A stretch of DNA of 64,000 bases from Runella defluvii. Lineage in GTDB: Bacteria > Bacteroidota > Bacteroidia > Cytophagales > Spirosomataceae. Location: contig NZ_JACIBY010000012.1 of the NCBI RefSeq assembly GCF_014195535.1, forward strand, positions 62,001 to 126,000, written 5' to 3'. A model generated the notes under the pieces. That model was not told the DNA's origin, did not search any database, and saw only the letters and a program-made list of their open reading frames with translations. Positions within the stretch are counted from its first letter, which is position 1; the number at the start of each line of letters is the position of its first letter. Below are positions 9,562 to 18,649 of this stretch, piece by piece. The position numbers and the translations under genes were made by a program.

Positions 9562-10614
9562 ATGGACACCCTTAAATTTATTCGTGAGCGTCGTCAAAAG
9601 GCCAAGAAAAACATAGAAATTTTTCAGAATAGCCGTGATTTTAAAGAAATGCGTCAGCACGAAAAGCGCCCGCCCAAGCCCTATCGTGATAAAACATTTT
9701 TGTACATCAAAGGGTATGATTCGGATACGGGCAACCGCCCCATGCCCAGTGGTACGGTGTTTTGGATGAGCCCCGATATTGAAATTTTTGACGGAACAAC
9801 GCCCATTGCCAATAACCAGTTGGTAGCAGGAAAAAACTACCAAATTGCCGTTACCGTTCGGAACGGTGGTGATTTGCCCTGTTATTCGTGCCACGTTGAA
9901 CTCTTTATCTGCAATCCATCCTTGGGTTTTGATCCCATACACGGCACATTATTGGGCGTACAAACGGCACAAGTGCAAGCCCAAGGCGATACTACCCTTT
10001 CGTTCCCAATTGTGGCAACCTCCACCATGATTGGGCATCGGTGTCTTTTTGCAAGGGTGTTTAGTTTTGTCAATAATGATTTGCCCAGTTCAGCTACTAC
10101 TTTTCCTGTGGTAGAAGATAGGCACATTGGTCAGCAAAATCTGAACATTATTCAGCAAAATAATTTTGTTAAAGTGCTGATGACAAACGAGTTTGCGGCT
10201 CAGAAAAACTTTCAAGTTAAAGTGGTACCGCGTAAAATGGACGTCATTAAAGGCACGCGAATACCGCAGCTTCGGAGACTAATCTCGCCCCTTCAGGCTG
10301 TAGTTCTCCCCGAATTTTCAATTAAACCCTTAAAAGTAAACGCAGGAATTGAGATAAATAGAATGCGAGCAACTACCCCAAACCGTGCCTTATTGGTAAG
10401 AAATCCCGCTTTAGAGGTTGCTAACTTGGCCGTTTTGGCTCCTGTGCGAAAAAATTTGTGGGATTTTAAATTGGAGAAAGGTACAAGAGAGCTAGAGGTG
10501 GCGATTCCTGATTTTAAACTTAAAAACAACGAAGCCGTAGTGGTCGATATTGAACTAACAGATGCTGACCAAAACAAGGTGGTGGGTGGAATTCGTTTTG
10601 TAGTGACGGCTTAG
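9562..10614 (+). CDS. CARDB/Ig-like beta protein, partner of the phospholipase-like gene
   Basis: The 350-residue protein has a basic helical N-terminus (RERRQKAKKN). Its first half carries a CARDB-like Ig domain with strands such as YQIAVTVRNGGDLPCYSCHVELF. The second half is another beta domain ending in a GIRFVV strand. There is no signal peptide, like the preceding gene, so both products may act inside the cell or leave by a non-Sec route. It is the last gene of its operon and ends at a strong terminator. Exact function unknown. Confidence 0.55.
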   Translation: MDTLKFIRERRQKAKKNIEIFQNSRDFKEMRQHEKRPPKPYRDKTFLYIKGYDSDTGNRPMPSGTVFWMSPDIEIFDGTTPIANNQLVAGKNYQIAVTVRNGGDLPCYSCHVELFICNPSLGFDPIHGTLLGVQTAQVQAQGDTTLSFPIVATSTMIGHRCLFARVFSFVNNDLPSSATTFPVVEDRHIGQQNLNIIQQNNFVKVLMTNEFAAQKNFQVKVVPRKMDVIKGTRIPQLRRLISPLQAVVLPEFSIKPLKVNAGIEINRMRATTPNRALLVRNPALEVANLAVLAPVRKNLWDFKLEKGTRELEVAIPDFKLKNNEAVVVDIELTDADQNKVVGGIRFVVTA

Positions 10615-10617
10615 GTT

Positions 10618-10657
10618 AATTTCCCCAACCCTTTTTAATAGTGAGGTTGGGGAAATT
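10618..10657. terminator. Bidirectional terminator
   Basis: A 13-bp perfect stem (AATTTCCCCAACC with its complement) lies between converging genes and has T runs on both strands. Confidence 0.9.
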
Positions 10658-10661
10658 TTAT

Positions 10662-11936
10662 TTACTCAAAAAAAGGAACGCCTTTGGGGGCGTATTTTCG
10701 CATTCCTTCTTCGTTGATGTCAACGCCAATGCCAGGTTTTTCTGAAAGTGGAATGTAGCCGTCCTTCACCATGGGGCCGTCGAACGTGACAATTTCCTTA
10801 AACATCGGGTCTTCGTGGAAGTAAATTTGCCATTCCAAAATGAGGAAATTGGGCACGGTTGCGCACACGTGAGAAGCCGCCATTGCTCCCAAATACGACG
10901 CTACCATGTGCGGCGCAAAAGGGACGTAATAGAGGTTTGACAGGTTGGCAATCCGCTGGCCTTCGCCGAGTCCGCCTGCTTTTTGCAAATCGGGCATGAC
11001 GATGTCAACCGCTCCTAATTCCAATAATTTACGAAAACCGTGGGCTAAATAGTGGTTTTCTCCCGCACAAATGGGCGTTTGGGTTGAATCGCGGACAATT
11101 TTATAGGCTTCAGGATTGTCGGCGGGAAAGGGCTCTTCCAAAAACAATAGCTTCAAAGGCTCCATCATTTTGGCTACACGTTTGCCCGTTGTGGTGTCAT
11201 ATCGTCCGTGCATATCAACACAAATATCGACCTTAGGGCCTACTGCTTCCCGAACGGCAGCGATTTGGTTGTACATCCGTTCGAGTTCGCCATTGCTGGC
11301 CGTCCAGTTGTACGAATCAAATTTATTGGGGTCGTTGCGTTCGTCAATGTCAAATTTTACGGCCGTAAAACCCATTTTTGCGGCATTTTTGGCCGCTTTG
11401 GCAAAATCATCGGGTGTGGGGCCGCTGGTACGGTAGGCACCTGTATCGCAGTAAACGCGAATTTTATCCCGAAACTTTCCGCCTAACAACTGATACACAG
11501 GAAGTCCGAGGGCTTTGCCTGTGAGGTCCCAAAGCGCCGTTTCGACGGCAGAAAGTACCGCAATGTACATGCCCGCTTGTGACCCTTCAAAATAGCCCGA
11601 ACGACGAATGTCCTCAAAAAGTCGGTGTACGTTGAGTGGGCTTTTTCCCTTGATACGGTCGCCCATCATTTTGACCAAGTGGTACGTCCCTGGGGTTGCG
11701 TCAACGCCTTCGCCGCAGCCGTAAATTCCTTGGTTGGTATAAATCTTCACAAACAAGCTGTGCCCGCCACGAATAAATCCGCATTTGATGTCAGTGATTT
11801 TTAGGTCTGAAGGGGCCGACGAAAGGGGTGTCCGTTCGATGGCGGTTTCCAGTCCTTGTCCAAAACTTTGGAGGGTCGATAAGCCAAGCGCCGCCGAAAT
11901 AGCGCCCTTGGTTAAAAAGTTACGGCGTGATGTCAT
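10662..11936 (-). CDS. Enolase-superfamily (mandelate racemase/dehydratase) enzyme with Tat signal
   Basis: The start at 11936 gives MTSRRNFLTKGAISAALGLS, a twin-arginine signal; a longer upstream frame adds only non-conserved residues. The mature protein has the capping domain and barrel of mandelate racemase/muconate lactonizing enzymes. It shows an AVKFDID segment, Asp in VDMHGRYD, Glu in FLEEPFP and CAGENHY, and the APHM segment. Family members dehydrate or epimerise sugar acids using Mg2+. It lies just downstream of an exported RraA-like gene on the same strand, so the two probably act on one periplasmic sugar-acid route. The exact substrate cannot be read from sequence. Confidence 0.8.
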   Translation of the reverse strand: MTSRRNFLTKGAISAALGLSTLQSFGQGLETAIERTPLSSAPSDLKITDIKCGFIRGGHSLFVKIYTNQGIYGCGEGVDATPGTYHLVKMMGDRIKGKSPLNVHRLFEDIRRSGYFEGSQAGMYIAVLSAVETALWDLTGKALGLPVYQLLGGKFRDKIRVYCDTGAYRTSGPTPDDFAKAAKNAAKMGFTAVKFDIDERNDPNKFDSYNWTASNGELERMYNQIAAVREAVGPKVDICVDMHGRYDTTTGKRVAKMMEPLKLLFLEEPFPADNPEAYKIVRDSTQTPICAGENHYLAHGFRKLLELGAVDIVMPDLQKAGGLGEGQRIANLSNLYYVPFAPHMVASYLGAMAASHVCATVPNFLILEWQIYFHEDPMFKEIVTFDGPMVKDGYIPLSEKPGIGVDINEEGMRKYAPKGVPFFE

Positions 11937-11995
11937 GAGGTACTGATGAGGTTTATGTAAACTGATAGGTAATGTTGCAACTGAAGTCGGGGAGG

Positions 11996-12946
11996 CTACC
12001 ACGTCCGTTTTTTGAGGTATTCCTGAATTTGCTCTTTGGGAACGGGCAATTCGTTGATGTGGGCGTTCAACCATTGCGAAAAGTCCTTTTCAATTTCGTC
12101 AGACCAGCGGTTGTCAATTTGCCCAGGGGTATATTTTTGTTGACGGAGACGTTCGTGCCCAAACATGTCACGCAGACGAACAATTTCGGAAACCGTAACT
12201 ACTTTTTCGGCCAAATGAGGGGGTATAAAAGTGACAGCACCATCGCGACCAAGTACAATATCGCCTGGTATCACCATGACTTTTCCGATGCGGGTTGGGC
12301 GGTTGATGGCCACGAGGGTCGTATTTAAGTCACCGTCAGGGTTGTTGAGGTGATGCGAAGGGTGGTAGCTCCGAAAAAAAGAGGTAAATCCACCAATTTC
12401 TTTTAGCCCTGCAATGTCACGGATAGCACCTTCATAAACAATTCCATTGCCCGTTTTGGCATAAATAGAATTTCCCAAATTGTCACCAATCGTCGGGCCG
12501 TTTTCGTGGGCACCTAGCTGGTCAACCACGTACACGTCTCCTCTGACGAGCATGTCAATCGGCCAGGCGTTTTGAGATTTGATACGTCCGTCTTTTTCGT
12601 GCCCTTTTTTGTCAATAACCCGATGAACATCAGGGCGTCCAGGCATAAAAGTAGCCGTAAGCGCCCGTCCAATCAGCACGCTATCGGGATTAATACATTG
12701 CCAACCTTCGGCGTATTGATAGCGAAAGTTTTCACCTTTCATAACGGCCCAAGCTTCTTCGTGGGTAACCAAACGCATTCGTTTTAAAATGGCATCGGGC
12801 ACTTTGGGGCGGCCATCGGCAAAGCGTTCGCCTTTCCATTCGGGGGTGAGAAACAGGAGCTCTTCTTTGGAAATTTGTTGGGCAAAAGCAGGAAAATAAA
12901 GGCAACTGCATAGCAGTAGCACCTTACAAAGGGATACGAATTTCAT
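11996..12946 (-). CDS. Exported RraA-family (HMG aldolase-like) protein
   Basis: The 316-residue protein has a Sec signal ending in AFA-Q. The core matches the RraA/4-hydroxy-4-methyl-2-oxoglutarate aldolase fold. The metal- and pyruvate-binding run GDNLGNSIYAKTGNG is followed by VYEGAIRDIAGLKE, with the conserved Arg-Asp pair. A C-terminal helical tail of ~60 residues is extra. RraA relatives are usually cytoplasmic, so the signal peptide is notable. It is transcribed ahead of the Tat-exported enolase-superfamily gene (59 bases apart), and the pair looks like an exported sugar-acid dehydratase/aldolase route. Confidence 0.75.
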   Translation of the reverse strand: MKFVSLCKVLLLCSCLYFPAFAQQISKEELLFLTPEWKGERFADGRPKVPDAILKRMRLVTHEEAWAVMKGENFRYQYAEGWQCINPDSVLIGRALTATFMPGRPDVHRVIDKKGHEKDGRIKSQNAWPIDMLVRGDVYVVDQLGAHENGPTIGDNLGNSIYAKTGNGIVYEGAIRDIAGLKEIGGFTSFFRSYHPSHHLNNPDGDLNTTLVAINRPTRIGKVMVIPGDIVLGRDGAVTFIPPHLAEKVVTVSEIVRLRDMFGHERLRQQKYTPGQIDNRWSDEIEKDFSQWLNAHINELPVPKEQIQEYLKKRTW

Positions 12947-13146
12947 GATTACTGATGATGGTTAAGGTTACGAATCTACGACTATAAAAGAAGGGTTATA
13001 GTTCAACTTACTTTATCCGTATAGGATGAATGTGAAACAAAAAAGCTAGGTTTAGATTGCCCAATCTTTAGCCATGCTTCTGTATTTAACTGCTACGAAA
13101 CTATTCACCCCCCAAAAAAGGTTTTGGGAGAAACACAGATTCAACC

Positions 13147-14223
13147 ATGACGACGGAAAATATACTTTTTTCACCCCTGAAAATAAAGGGAATTACCCTC
13201 AAAAATAGAATTGTAATGTCGCCCATGTGCCAGTACTCAGCCACCGATGGTTTTGCGGATGATTGGCATTTGGTTCATTTGGGCAGCCGCGCGGTAGGCG
13301 GTACGGGCCTGATTATCACGGAAGCAATGGCCGTGTCCCCTGAAGGGCGCATTTCGGCGGGCGATTTGGGAATTTGGTCAGATGACCACATCGAACCCCT
13401 TCGTCGGATTAATCGCTTTATTCATAGCCAAGGAGCAATGTCAGGTGTACAACTGGCCCACGCGGGCTACAAAGCAAGTTCGGCAGTGCCTTGGAACGGT
13501 GGGCGCTACGTTTCGGTAGAAAATGGGGGTTGGGTACCTGTTTCACCCAGTGCGACCTTGTTGAGCGACCATCAAACGTACTCGCAAGAATTATCAACTC
13601 CCGACATTGAAAAGGTAATTTTGGATTTTAAAAAAGCGACCCAACGGGCGCTAGAGGCAGGGTTTGATGTCATTGAAATTCACGCGGCGCATGGGTATTT
13701 ATTGAACGAGTTTTTATCTCCCGTGGCCAATCACCGTACCGACGAATACGGTGGTAGTTTTGAAAACCGAGTACGGTTATTGCTCCAAGTGGTAGAGGCT
13801 GTGAAAGAAATAATTACGTCCGAAACACCCCTTTTTGTGCGCATTTCGGCCACCGATTGGCGGGAAGATGGCTGGACGGCTGATGATTCGGTGCGATTGG
13901 CGCATTTGTTGAAGGACGCAGGAGTGGACCTCATTGACTGCTCAACGGGTGGTTTTGTTGCTCCTTCCGCGATTCCCATTGCCCCCAATTACCAAGTACC
14001 ATTTGCCGAACAGATTAAAGCTGAAACGGGAATTAAAACGGGAGCAGTAGGGCTAATTACGTCGGCAGAACAAGCCAATGAAATCCTTCAAACGGGCAAA
14101 GCCGATTTGATTTTTTTGGCACGAGAAATTTTGAGAAACCCTTATTTTGCCCAAAATGCCGCGTATGAGCTAGGAGAGGACGTAGAAGTGCCTGTTCAAT
14201 ATTTGAGAGGAAAACGGAGCTAG
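13147..14223 (+). CDS. namA: NADPH-dependent old yellow enzyme (YqjM/NamA type)
   Basis: The 358-residue flavin enzyme has the YqjM-subclass SPMCQYSATDG start, with the redox-sensing Cys in place of the Thr of classical enzymes. It also has the substrate-binding pair in EIHAAHGYLLNEFLSP, the EYGGSFENR motif, and the C-terminal FMN phosphate loop (GAVGLI, LAREILRNPY). It reduces activated C=C bonds of enones, nitro compounds and similar electrophiles with NADPH and FMN. Length is normal for the class. It stands alone with its own promoter region, divergent from the RraA gene. Confidence 0.9.
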   Translation: MTTENILFSPLKIKGITLKNRIVMSPMCQYSATDGFADDWHLVHLGSRAVGGTGLIITEAMAVSPEGRISAGDLGIWSDDHIEPLRRINRFIHSQGAMSGVQLAHAGYKASSAVPWNGGRYVSVENGGWVPVSPSATLLSDHQTYSQELSTPDIEKVILDFKKATQRALEAGFDVIEIHAAHGYLLNEFLSPVANHRTDEYGGSFENRVRLLLQVVEAVKEIITSETPLFVRISATDWREDGWTADDSVRLAHLLKDAGVDLIDCSTGGFVAPSAIPIAPNYQVPFAEQIKAETGIKTGAVGLITSAEQANEILQTGKADLIFLAREILRNPYFAQNAAYELGEDVEVPVQYLRGKRS

Positions 14224-14326
14224 ATTGGATAGCGCTTTTGCGTGAAGTGTCCATTCACGCAAAGGCGCGAAGTTGAAAAGAATTGTCATTTGCTAGTTTG
14301 TCATTTTGTGAAATTCTCTAAAATCA

Positions 14327-14845
14327 ATGCCAAAAAATACCCAAAAAAAAGCGCTCAATTTTTTTGAAAAACAAGAGTTTAACAAAGCTTTGCCCCTTTT
14401 TGAAGAAGTTGCAGCAAACGATAATCGTGCTGAAAACTGGTTTAATGTGGCCACTTGTGCCGTTATGGCGCGGCAACTTCCCCAAGGACAAGAAGCATTG
14501 GCCAAAGCCACGACTTTGGCAGACAAAGAATCAAACCCCGATGGCCTTTCGGTTGGAATGATGCACTTTTATTTTATGTGCGCTTTGCGAGATAGTGGTT
14601 TTGTGGAGGAGGGTATGAAAGAATTGGAGGGGTTTCGGGAGGGCTACTCTTCCTTGAAAATTACGGATGACATGTTTTTGAGTATTCGTGGTTTGCCTTC
14701 CCTTCAACAATTTTTGGCAATGGGGGTAGGTCTGCTTAAAATGCAGACGAAGGTGCTGCCGCAAGAATGGTTAGCCCAATTTGGAACTACCCTCGATGCC
14801 GAAGGACAAGCCGAGATTGCGGCCTTTGTAAAAGAGCAATTCTAA
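14327..14845 (+). CDS. Small TPR-like helical protein
   Basis: The 172-residue all-helical protein shows TPR-like pairs (ALNFFEKQEFNKALPLFEEV, then ENWFNVATCAVMARQLPQGQ). There is no signal peptide or membrane segment, so a cytoplasmic protein-interaction role is likely. It lies between the old yellow enzyme and the converging histidine kinase with no clear partner. Confidence 0.6.
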   Translation: MPKNTQKKALNFFEKQEFNKALPLFEEVAANDNRAENWFNVATCAVMARQLPQGQEALAKATTLADKESNPDGLSVGMMHFYFMCALRDSGFVEEGMKELEGFREGYSSLKITDDMFLSIRGLPSLQQFLAMGVGLLKMQTKVLPQEWLAQFGTTLDAEGQAEIAAFVKEQF

Positions 14846-14888
14846 ACTAGCTGGGTCTTTGCGACGCTGCGTACTCAAAATTGTTGTC

Positions 14889-16748
14889 CTAAAGTGGAAT
14901 TTTGAGCGTGACACGCGTGCCCAAGCTTTGCCCTAGTTCATCTAGTAAATCGTCGTAATGCATCAATTCTTGGGAGTTTAAGGACGAACTTAAAAGCCTA
15001 AGCCGCTCGGAAGTGGCAGCCGTTGAAAACGATTCGTGCGAAGCGAATCGTTTTTGTTTTATTTCTGCTGATTTTGCCCTTCCGACACCGTTATCCTCTA
15101 CTACGCAAATGATATGTTCTTCCGTTTCGTCCATCGAAAACATGATTGACAACCGTTTGTCGCCATTTTTATGCAACAATCCGTGTTTGATGCTATTTTC
15201 AACGAAGGGCTGAATCAACATGGGCGGAAGTTGGTGATAATCTTCATCTAATTGATTATCGAGTGAAATTTTGTAGCTGAAACCTTCCGAAAAGCGCATT
15301 TTTTCGAGTTCAAGATATTTCGTAAGAAGCTCAATTTCGGTGGCCAGCGTGATGCGTTTTTTTCCTGAAATACTTAAAATTTGGCGAGTAAGGTAGGTAA
15401 AATTCCCCATTTGCTCATTGGCAAGGGTTTTGTCACCGTACATAAACTGTTCTTGAATGCTATTGAGGGCATTGAACATAAAGTGGGGATTCATCTGGCT
15501 TTTTAGGGCTTTCAGTTCGCTTTCGGTCGCTTTTTGTTCAATTTCAATGCGGCGTTGCGCTTCTTCGAGTTGGGTGGTGAGGAGTTCGTTTTGTTTTTGG
15601 GTTTTAAAACGCATAAACAACGCGTAGGCCAAAATACTTCCAATCAGTAAGAACGCCAGAATGGTATAAATAATGGCCGTTTTTCTTCCCGATTCAAGCT
15701 CCGAAATTTGTTTTTGTTGAGCCAACGATTTGATTTCGCTGTCCTTTTTTTCGGTTTCGTATTTGGTATTAAGTTCTTGGATGGTTTTGTTTTTCTCCGA
15801 ACTAAATGCGCTGTCTTTCAGGATACTATATTTTTCTAAATGCTCGAAAGCGGCTTTAAATTGATTGGTTTGGGCGAATCCTTTTTGCATTGCAAAATAA
15901 ATATCTCGAAGCGCCTCATTGTCCTGATTTTGAAGGGCAATGGCCTTGGCTTGTTGCAAAAACGTTAGCCCTTTGGTAGAATTACCAAGCGCAGAGTAGG
16001 TTTTACCTATGTTATTGAGGTTTTTCCCCCTGACAAAATCAACGCGGTGTTTTTCTATTTCAATCTTGGCTTTTTCAAAATAATCAAGGGCTTTGGGGTA
16101 TTGTTTTAACTCAAAATAGGTTTTGCCAAGGTTGTCGAGCGTAAGCGCAAGTCCAAAACCGATGTTCAATTTTTGACAAATAGCAAGAACCTCGTTGTAG
16201 GTTTGAATCGCTTTGGGGTATTGTTTTAATTGAAAGTAAGAATTGGCCAAATTAGTCAAAATAGCCGCTCTATTTTGGGTAAAGACTTGCCCATTTTTGA
16301 GTAAAAGTTGGTCACATTCGTTCAATAATTTGATGGATTTTTGGTCTTCAAAATTATGAGAAAAAACGTTAGCCAAATTACTTTTTCCGATGACAATATT
16401 TGAGTAATCGTTCCTTTTTTCGGCGATTCGGAGCGCTTGGAGGTAAAAATTTATCGCTTTGTCGTTGAGGGTACGGCTAAAATAGTAATTCCCCAAGCAG
16501 TTTAGCGACCGAATTTTTCCCAACTCATAACCCAATTTATTGGACAACTGGTTGGCTTCTGTCGCCATTTTTAACACCAAGGTATCGGCCCGAAAAGTGG
16601 CAGCTACACAAGCGTCCACGAGCAATTCTACCCGAACACTGTCTTGAGGGCTGTGTTTTTTAATATCAACGAGCAGTTGTTCGTACGTTTTCTGACCCCA
16701 AAGGCTTTGGGTCATGAGTACCAAAAGAACGAGAATAGAGGGTTTCAT
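14889..16748 (-). CDS. LytS-type sensor histidine kinase with periplasmic TPRs
   Basis: The 619-residue protein has a signal-like N-terminus and five to six TPR units (about residues 45-290). A transmembrane helix near 358-378 and a coiled coil follow. The His_kinase domain contains LKSQMNPHFMFNALNSIQ, the phospho-acceptor His being in NPHF. The C-terminal HATPase has the VENSIKHG N box and EDNGVGR G box. This family phosphorylates LytTR regulators; its partner regulator is the next gene upstream on this strand, 15 bases away. The TPR region probably senses peptides or protein partners. Confidence 0.9.
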   Translation of the reverse strand: MKPSILVLLVLMTQSLWGQKTYEQLLVDIKKHSPQDSVRVELLVDACVAATFRADTLVLKMATEANQLSNKLGYELGKIRSLNCLGNYYFSRTLNDKAINFYLQALRIAEKRNDYSNIVIGKSNLANVFSHNFEDQKSIKLLNECDQLLLKNGQVFTQNRAAILTNLANSYFQLKQYPKAIQTYNEVLAICQKLNIGFGLALTLDNLGKTYFELKQYPKALDYFEKAKIEIEKHRVDFVRGKNLNNIGKTYSALGNSTKGLTFLQQAKAIALQNQDNEALRDIYFAMQKGFAQTNQFKAAFEHLEKYSILKDSAFSSEKNKTIQELNTKYETEKKDSEIKSLAQQKQISELESGRKTAIIYTILAFLLIGSILAYALFMRFKTQKQNELLTTQLEEAQRRIEIEQKATESELKALKSQMNPHFMFNALNSIQEQFMYGDKTLANEQMGNFTYLTRQILSISGKKRITLATEIELLTKYLELEKMRFSEGFSYKISLDNQLDEDYHQLPPMLIQPFVENSIKHGLLHKNGDKRLSIMFSMDETEEHIICVVEDNGVGRAKSAEIKQKRFASHESFSTAATSERLRLLSSSLNSQELMHYDDLLDELGQSLGTRVTLKIPL

Positions 16749-16763
16749 TATTGGAAGCTATTG

Positions 16764-17516
16764 TTAAACGCGAATACCAGCAATAAAATCATCAAACTCT
16801 TTGACTTTTTCGCGGGCAATGGGCACACTCAAACCGTTCTCAAATTCGACAGAAGCACCGTCTTTTTTGTTGTATTTTCTAATTTGGTGCGTATTGATTA
16901 AAAAAGAGCGGTGAATTCGATAAAAGCGCGCGTCGTTACTGAGCAATTCATCAAATTCCTTGATTTTTTTACTCACCAATGTCTTTCCGTTTTTGGTGAC
17001 GACGTGGGTGTAGGAGCCATCGGCTTCAAAAAAGAAAATATCCTCCAATTGCACAAAAACAAGACTGTCTGACATCGGAAGGGCTATTTTTTGAAGGGTA
17101 GTAACGCTTAAATTCTCTCGTAACGTTTGGAAGCGTTGCGGCAATTGAGGCTGTCCAATGAGCTTGGTTGCTTTCTCAACGGCGGCTACAAGTTTTGAAA
17201 TGCTAACGGGTTTGAGAATGTAATCCACGGCCGAAACTTCAAATGCCTGGAGTGCATATTCCGAATAAGCCGTACAAAAAATAACCTGAAAAGTAGGCTG
17301 ATTGAAGTAGTCAAACAAGGCGAAACCGTTTTCTTCGGGCATTTCGATGTCCAAAAATACCACATCTACGGCGTGTTTATTAACCAATTTGACGGCCGAT
17401 TTTACGTCGGCGGCCTCTTCAAGTACGCGTACAGCAGGGCAGTGTTCCGAAAGAATTTGTCGAAGCAATGAACGCGCAGAGGGTTCATCATCGACAATAA
17501 TTGCATTGACGAGCAT
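16764..17516 (-). CDS. LytTR-family response regulator
   Basis: The 250-residue protein has a receiver domain (NAIIVDDEPSARSLL acidic pair; phospho-acceptor Asp in VVFLDIEMPEENG; Lys in YILKPVS) and a C-terminal LytTR DNA-binding domain (DGSYTHVVTKNGKT and FYRIHRSFLINTHQI). It is read ahead of the histidine kinase in a two-gene operon, so it is the direct partner. LytTR regulators bind direct repeats upstream of targets; none was identified here. Confidence 0.9.
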   Translation of the reverse strand: MLVNAIIVDDEPSARSLLRQILSEHCPAVRVLEEAADVKSAVKLVNKHAVDVVFLDIEMPEENGFALFDYFNQPTFQVIFCTAYSEYALQAFEVSAVDYILKPVSISKLVAAVEKATKLIGQPQLPQRFQTLRENLSVTTLQKIALPMSDSLVFVQLEDIFFFEADGSYTHVVTKNGKTLVSKKIKEFDELLSNDARFYRIHRSFLINTHQIRKYNKKDGASVEFENGLSVPIAREKVKEFDDFIAGIRV

Positions 17517-17733
17517 AGGTAGGGGATGAAACGAACGGCTAAAGATACTTCATGTTTTGGTATATTTTAAAAAATCGCATCTCTGTTTTTGGGTTTATGA
17601 ATTGAAATAAACAGTTGGTGGATGGTAGCCTACGTTTCGTGAACTGGGCAAAAGCAGCGGAGTTCTTCCGTGTACTTTTGTGCTGTCAAATCGCTAATCA
17701 ATTTTAAATCAAATTATTACCTCTATTCTTACA

Positions 17734-18237
17734 ATGAAAATAGTATTGAGTTTTGTCGCAACCCTTTTGACAATGAACGTAGCTTTTGCACAAGCGGCAC
17801 TTGAATTGACGGAAGACAAGCCCTCTGCATTGAATGGTATTGAATTTAGTTACACCATTCGTAACGAACGTACCGAAGAGACCTATTCGCGTTATGAAGT
17901 GTCGGTCGTAGCACAAAATAAAAGTGGGTGTATGTTGATTTATTTCAAAAAAGAAGGAGATAACCTCAATAGTATATTTGAAGGTGACCCGTCGGCCATT
18001 GCGCGTTTTGAATGTACGAATGCAACTGGAAAGCGCCTGACTTCTAAAGGTGCCAACGTAAAGGCTAAACCTTTCTACGTTCCGTACACGGTAAATGGCT
18101 CTACGACCAAAGTGGAAGGGGGATATTTGTTGAAAAACGGCTCACGGGTTTCTACAGACCTCATTGTGATTGTGCCTAAAGGAGAACGTCCCAAATTCAA
18201 AGTTCGCCCGCAAGATTTTGCTGAATTGACTGACTAA
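17734..18237 (+). CDS. Secreted beta-rich protein, unknown function
   Basis: The 167-residue protein has a Sec signal (cleavage likely after AFA, about residue 20). The mature part is beta-rich with two Cys (SGCML and FECTN), probably a disulphide, and ends in a charged tail. It is followed 11 bases later by another exported small protein and probably shares its transcript. No family recognised. Confidence 0.55.
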   Translation: MKIVLSFVATLLTMNVAFAQAALELTEDKPSALNGIEFSYTIRNERTEETYSRYEVSVVAQNKSGCMLIYFKKEGDNLNSIFEGDPSAIARFECTNATGKRLTSKGANVKAKPFYVPYTVNGSTTKVEGGYLLKNGSRVSTDLIVIVPKGERPKFKVRPQDFAELTD

Positions 18238-18274
18238 TTATTAACAAATGTTGCACTTTAAACTTTCTCCAAAT

Positions 18275-18577
18275 ATGAAATCATTTCTTTTCCTTGCTAT
18301 GTTGTCGTTCTCAACGATGCTTATTGCCAAACCTTTAGCAGAAGTAGTTGATGAAAAAGAAGGGTGCTTTACCGTTGTCCTATTACAGCCAAAAAATCAA
18401 AAAACGGTAGCGCACGTGACCAAAGTTGTAGCGTCGATGCTGGGTGTATCTCAGAAAGAGGCCAAAGCGATTGTGGCAAGCGCACCTGTTTCGATTCTGA
18501 CAACTCCTGCCAAAGAAGAAGCCGCAACGATTAAGTCGGCTTTGGAAGCAGCGGGGGCTGAAGTGGAAGTAAAATAA
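18275..18577 (+). CDS. Exported protein resembling the ribosomal L7/L12 C-terminal domain
   Basis: From the ATG at 18275 a clear signal peptide runs to about residue 19 (LIAKPLA). The rest (~75 residues) reads like the L7/L12 C-terminal fold. It has FTVVLLQPKNQKTVAHVTKV, then LGVSQKEAKAIVASAP, and ends LKSALEAAGAEVEVK-like, close in order and spacing to the bL12 pattern with its GLKEAK and EAGAEVEVK segments. The similar fold in ClpS is a fallback. As an exported protein it is unlikely to act on the ribosome. It is the second gene of a small operon ending at a strong terminator. Confidence 0.65.
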   Translation: MKSFLFLAMLSFSTMLIAKPLAEVVDEKEGCFTVVLLQPKNQKTVAHVTKVVASMLGVSQKEAKAIVASAPVSILTTPAKEEAATIKSALEAAGAEVEVK

Positions 18578-18598
18578 AGTAGATAGGGTGTTGGGCAT

Positions 18599-18632
18599 AA
18601 CCACCAGTACGTTCGGTATTGGTGGTTTTTTT
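18599..18632 (+). terminator. Rho-independent terminator
   Basis: The stem AACCACCAGTAC with the complement GTATTGGTGGTT (one mismatch), a short loop and a run of seven T lies 22 bases after the L7/L12-like gene. Confidence 0.85.
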
Positions 18633-18649
18633 AGCATTTGAGTCAGGTC

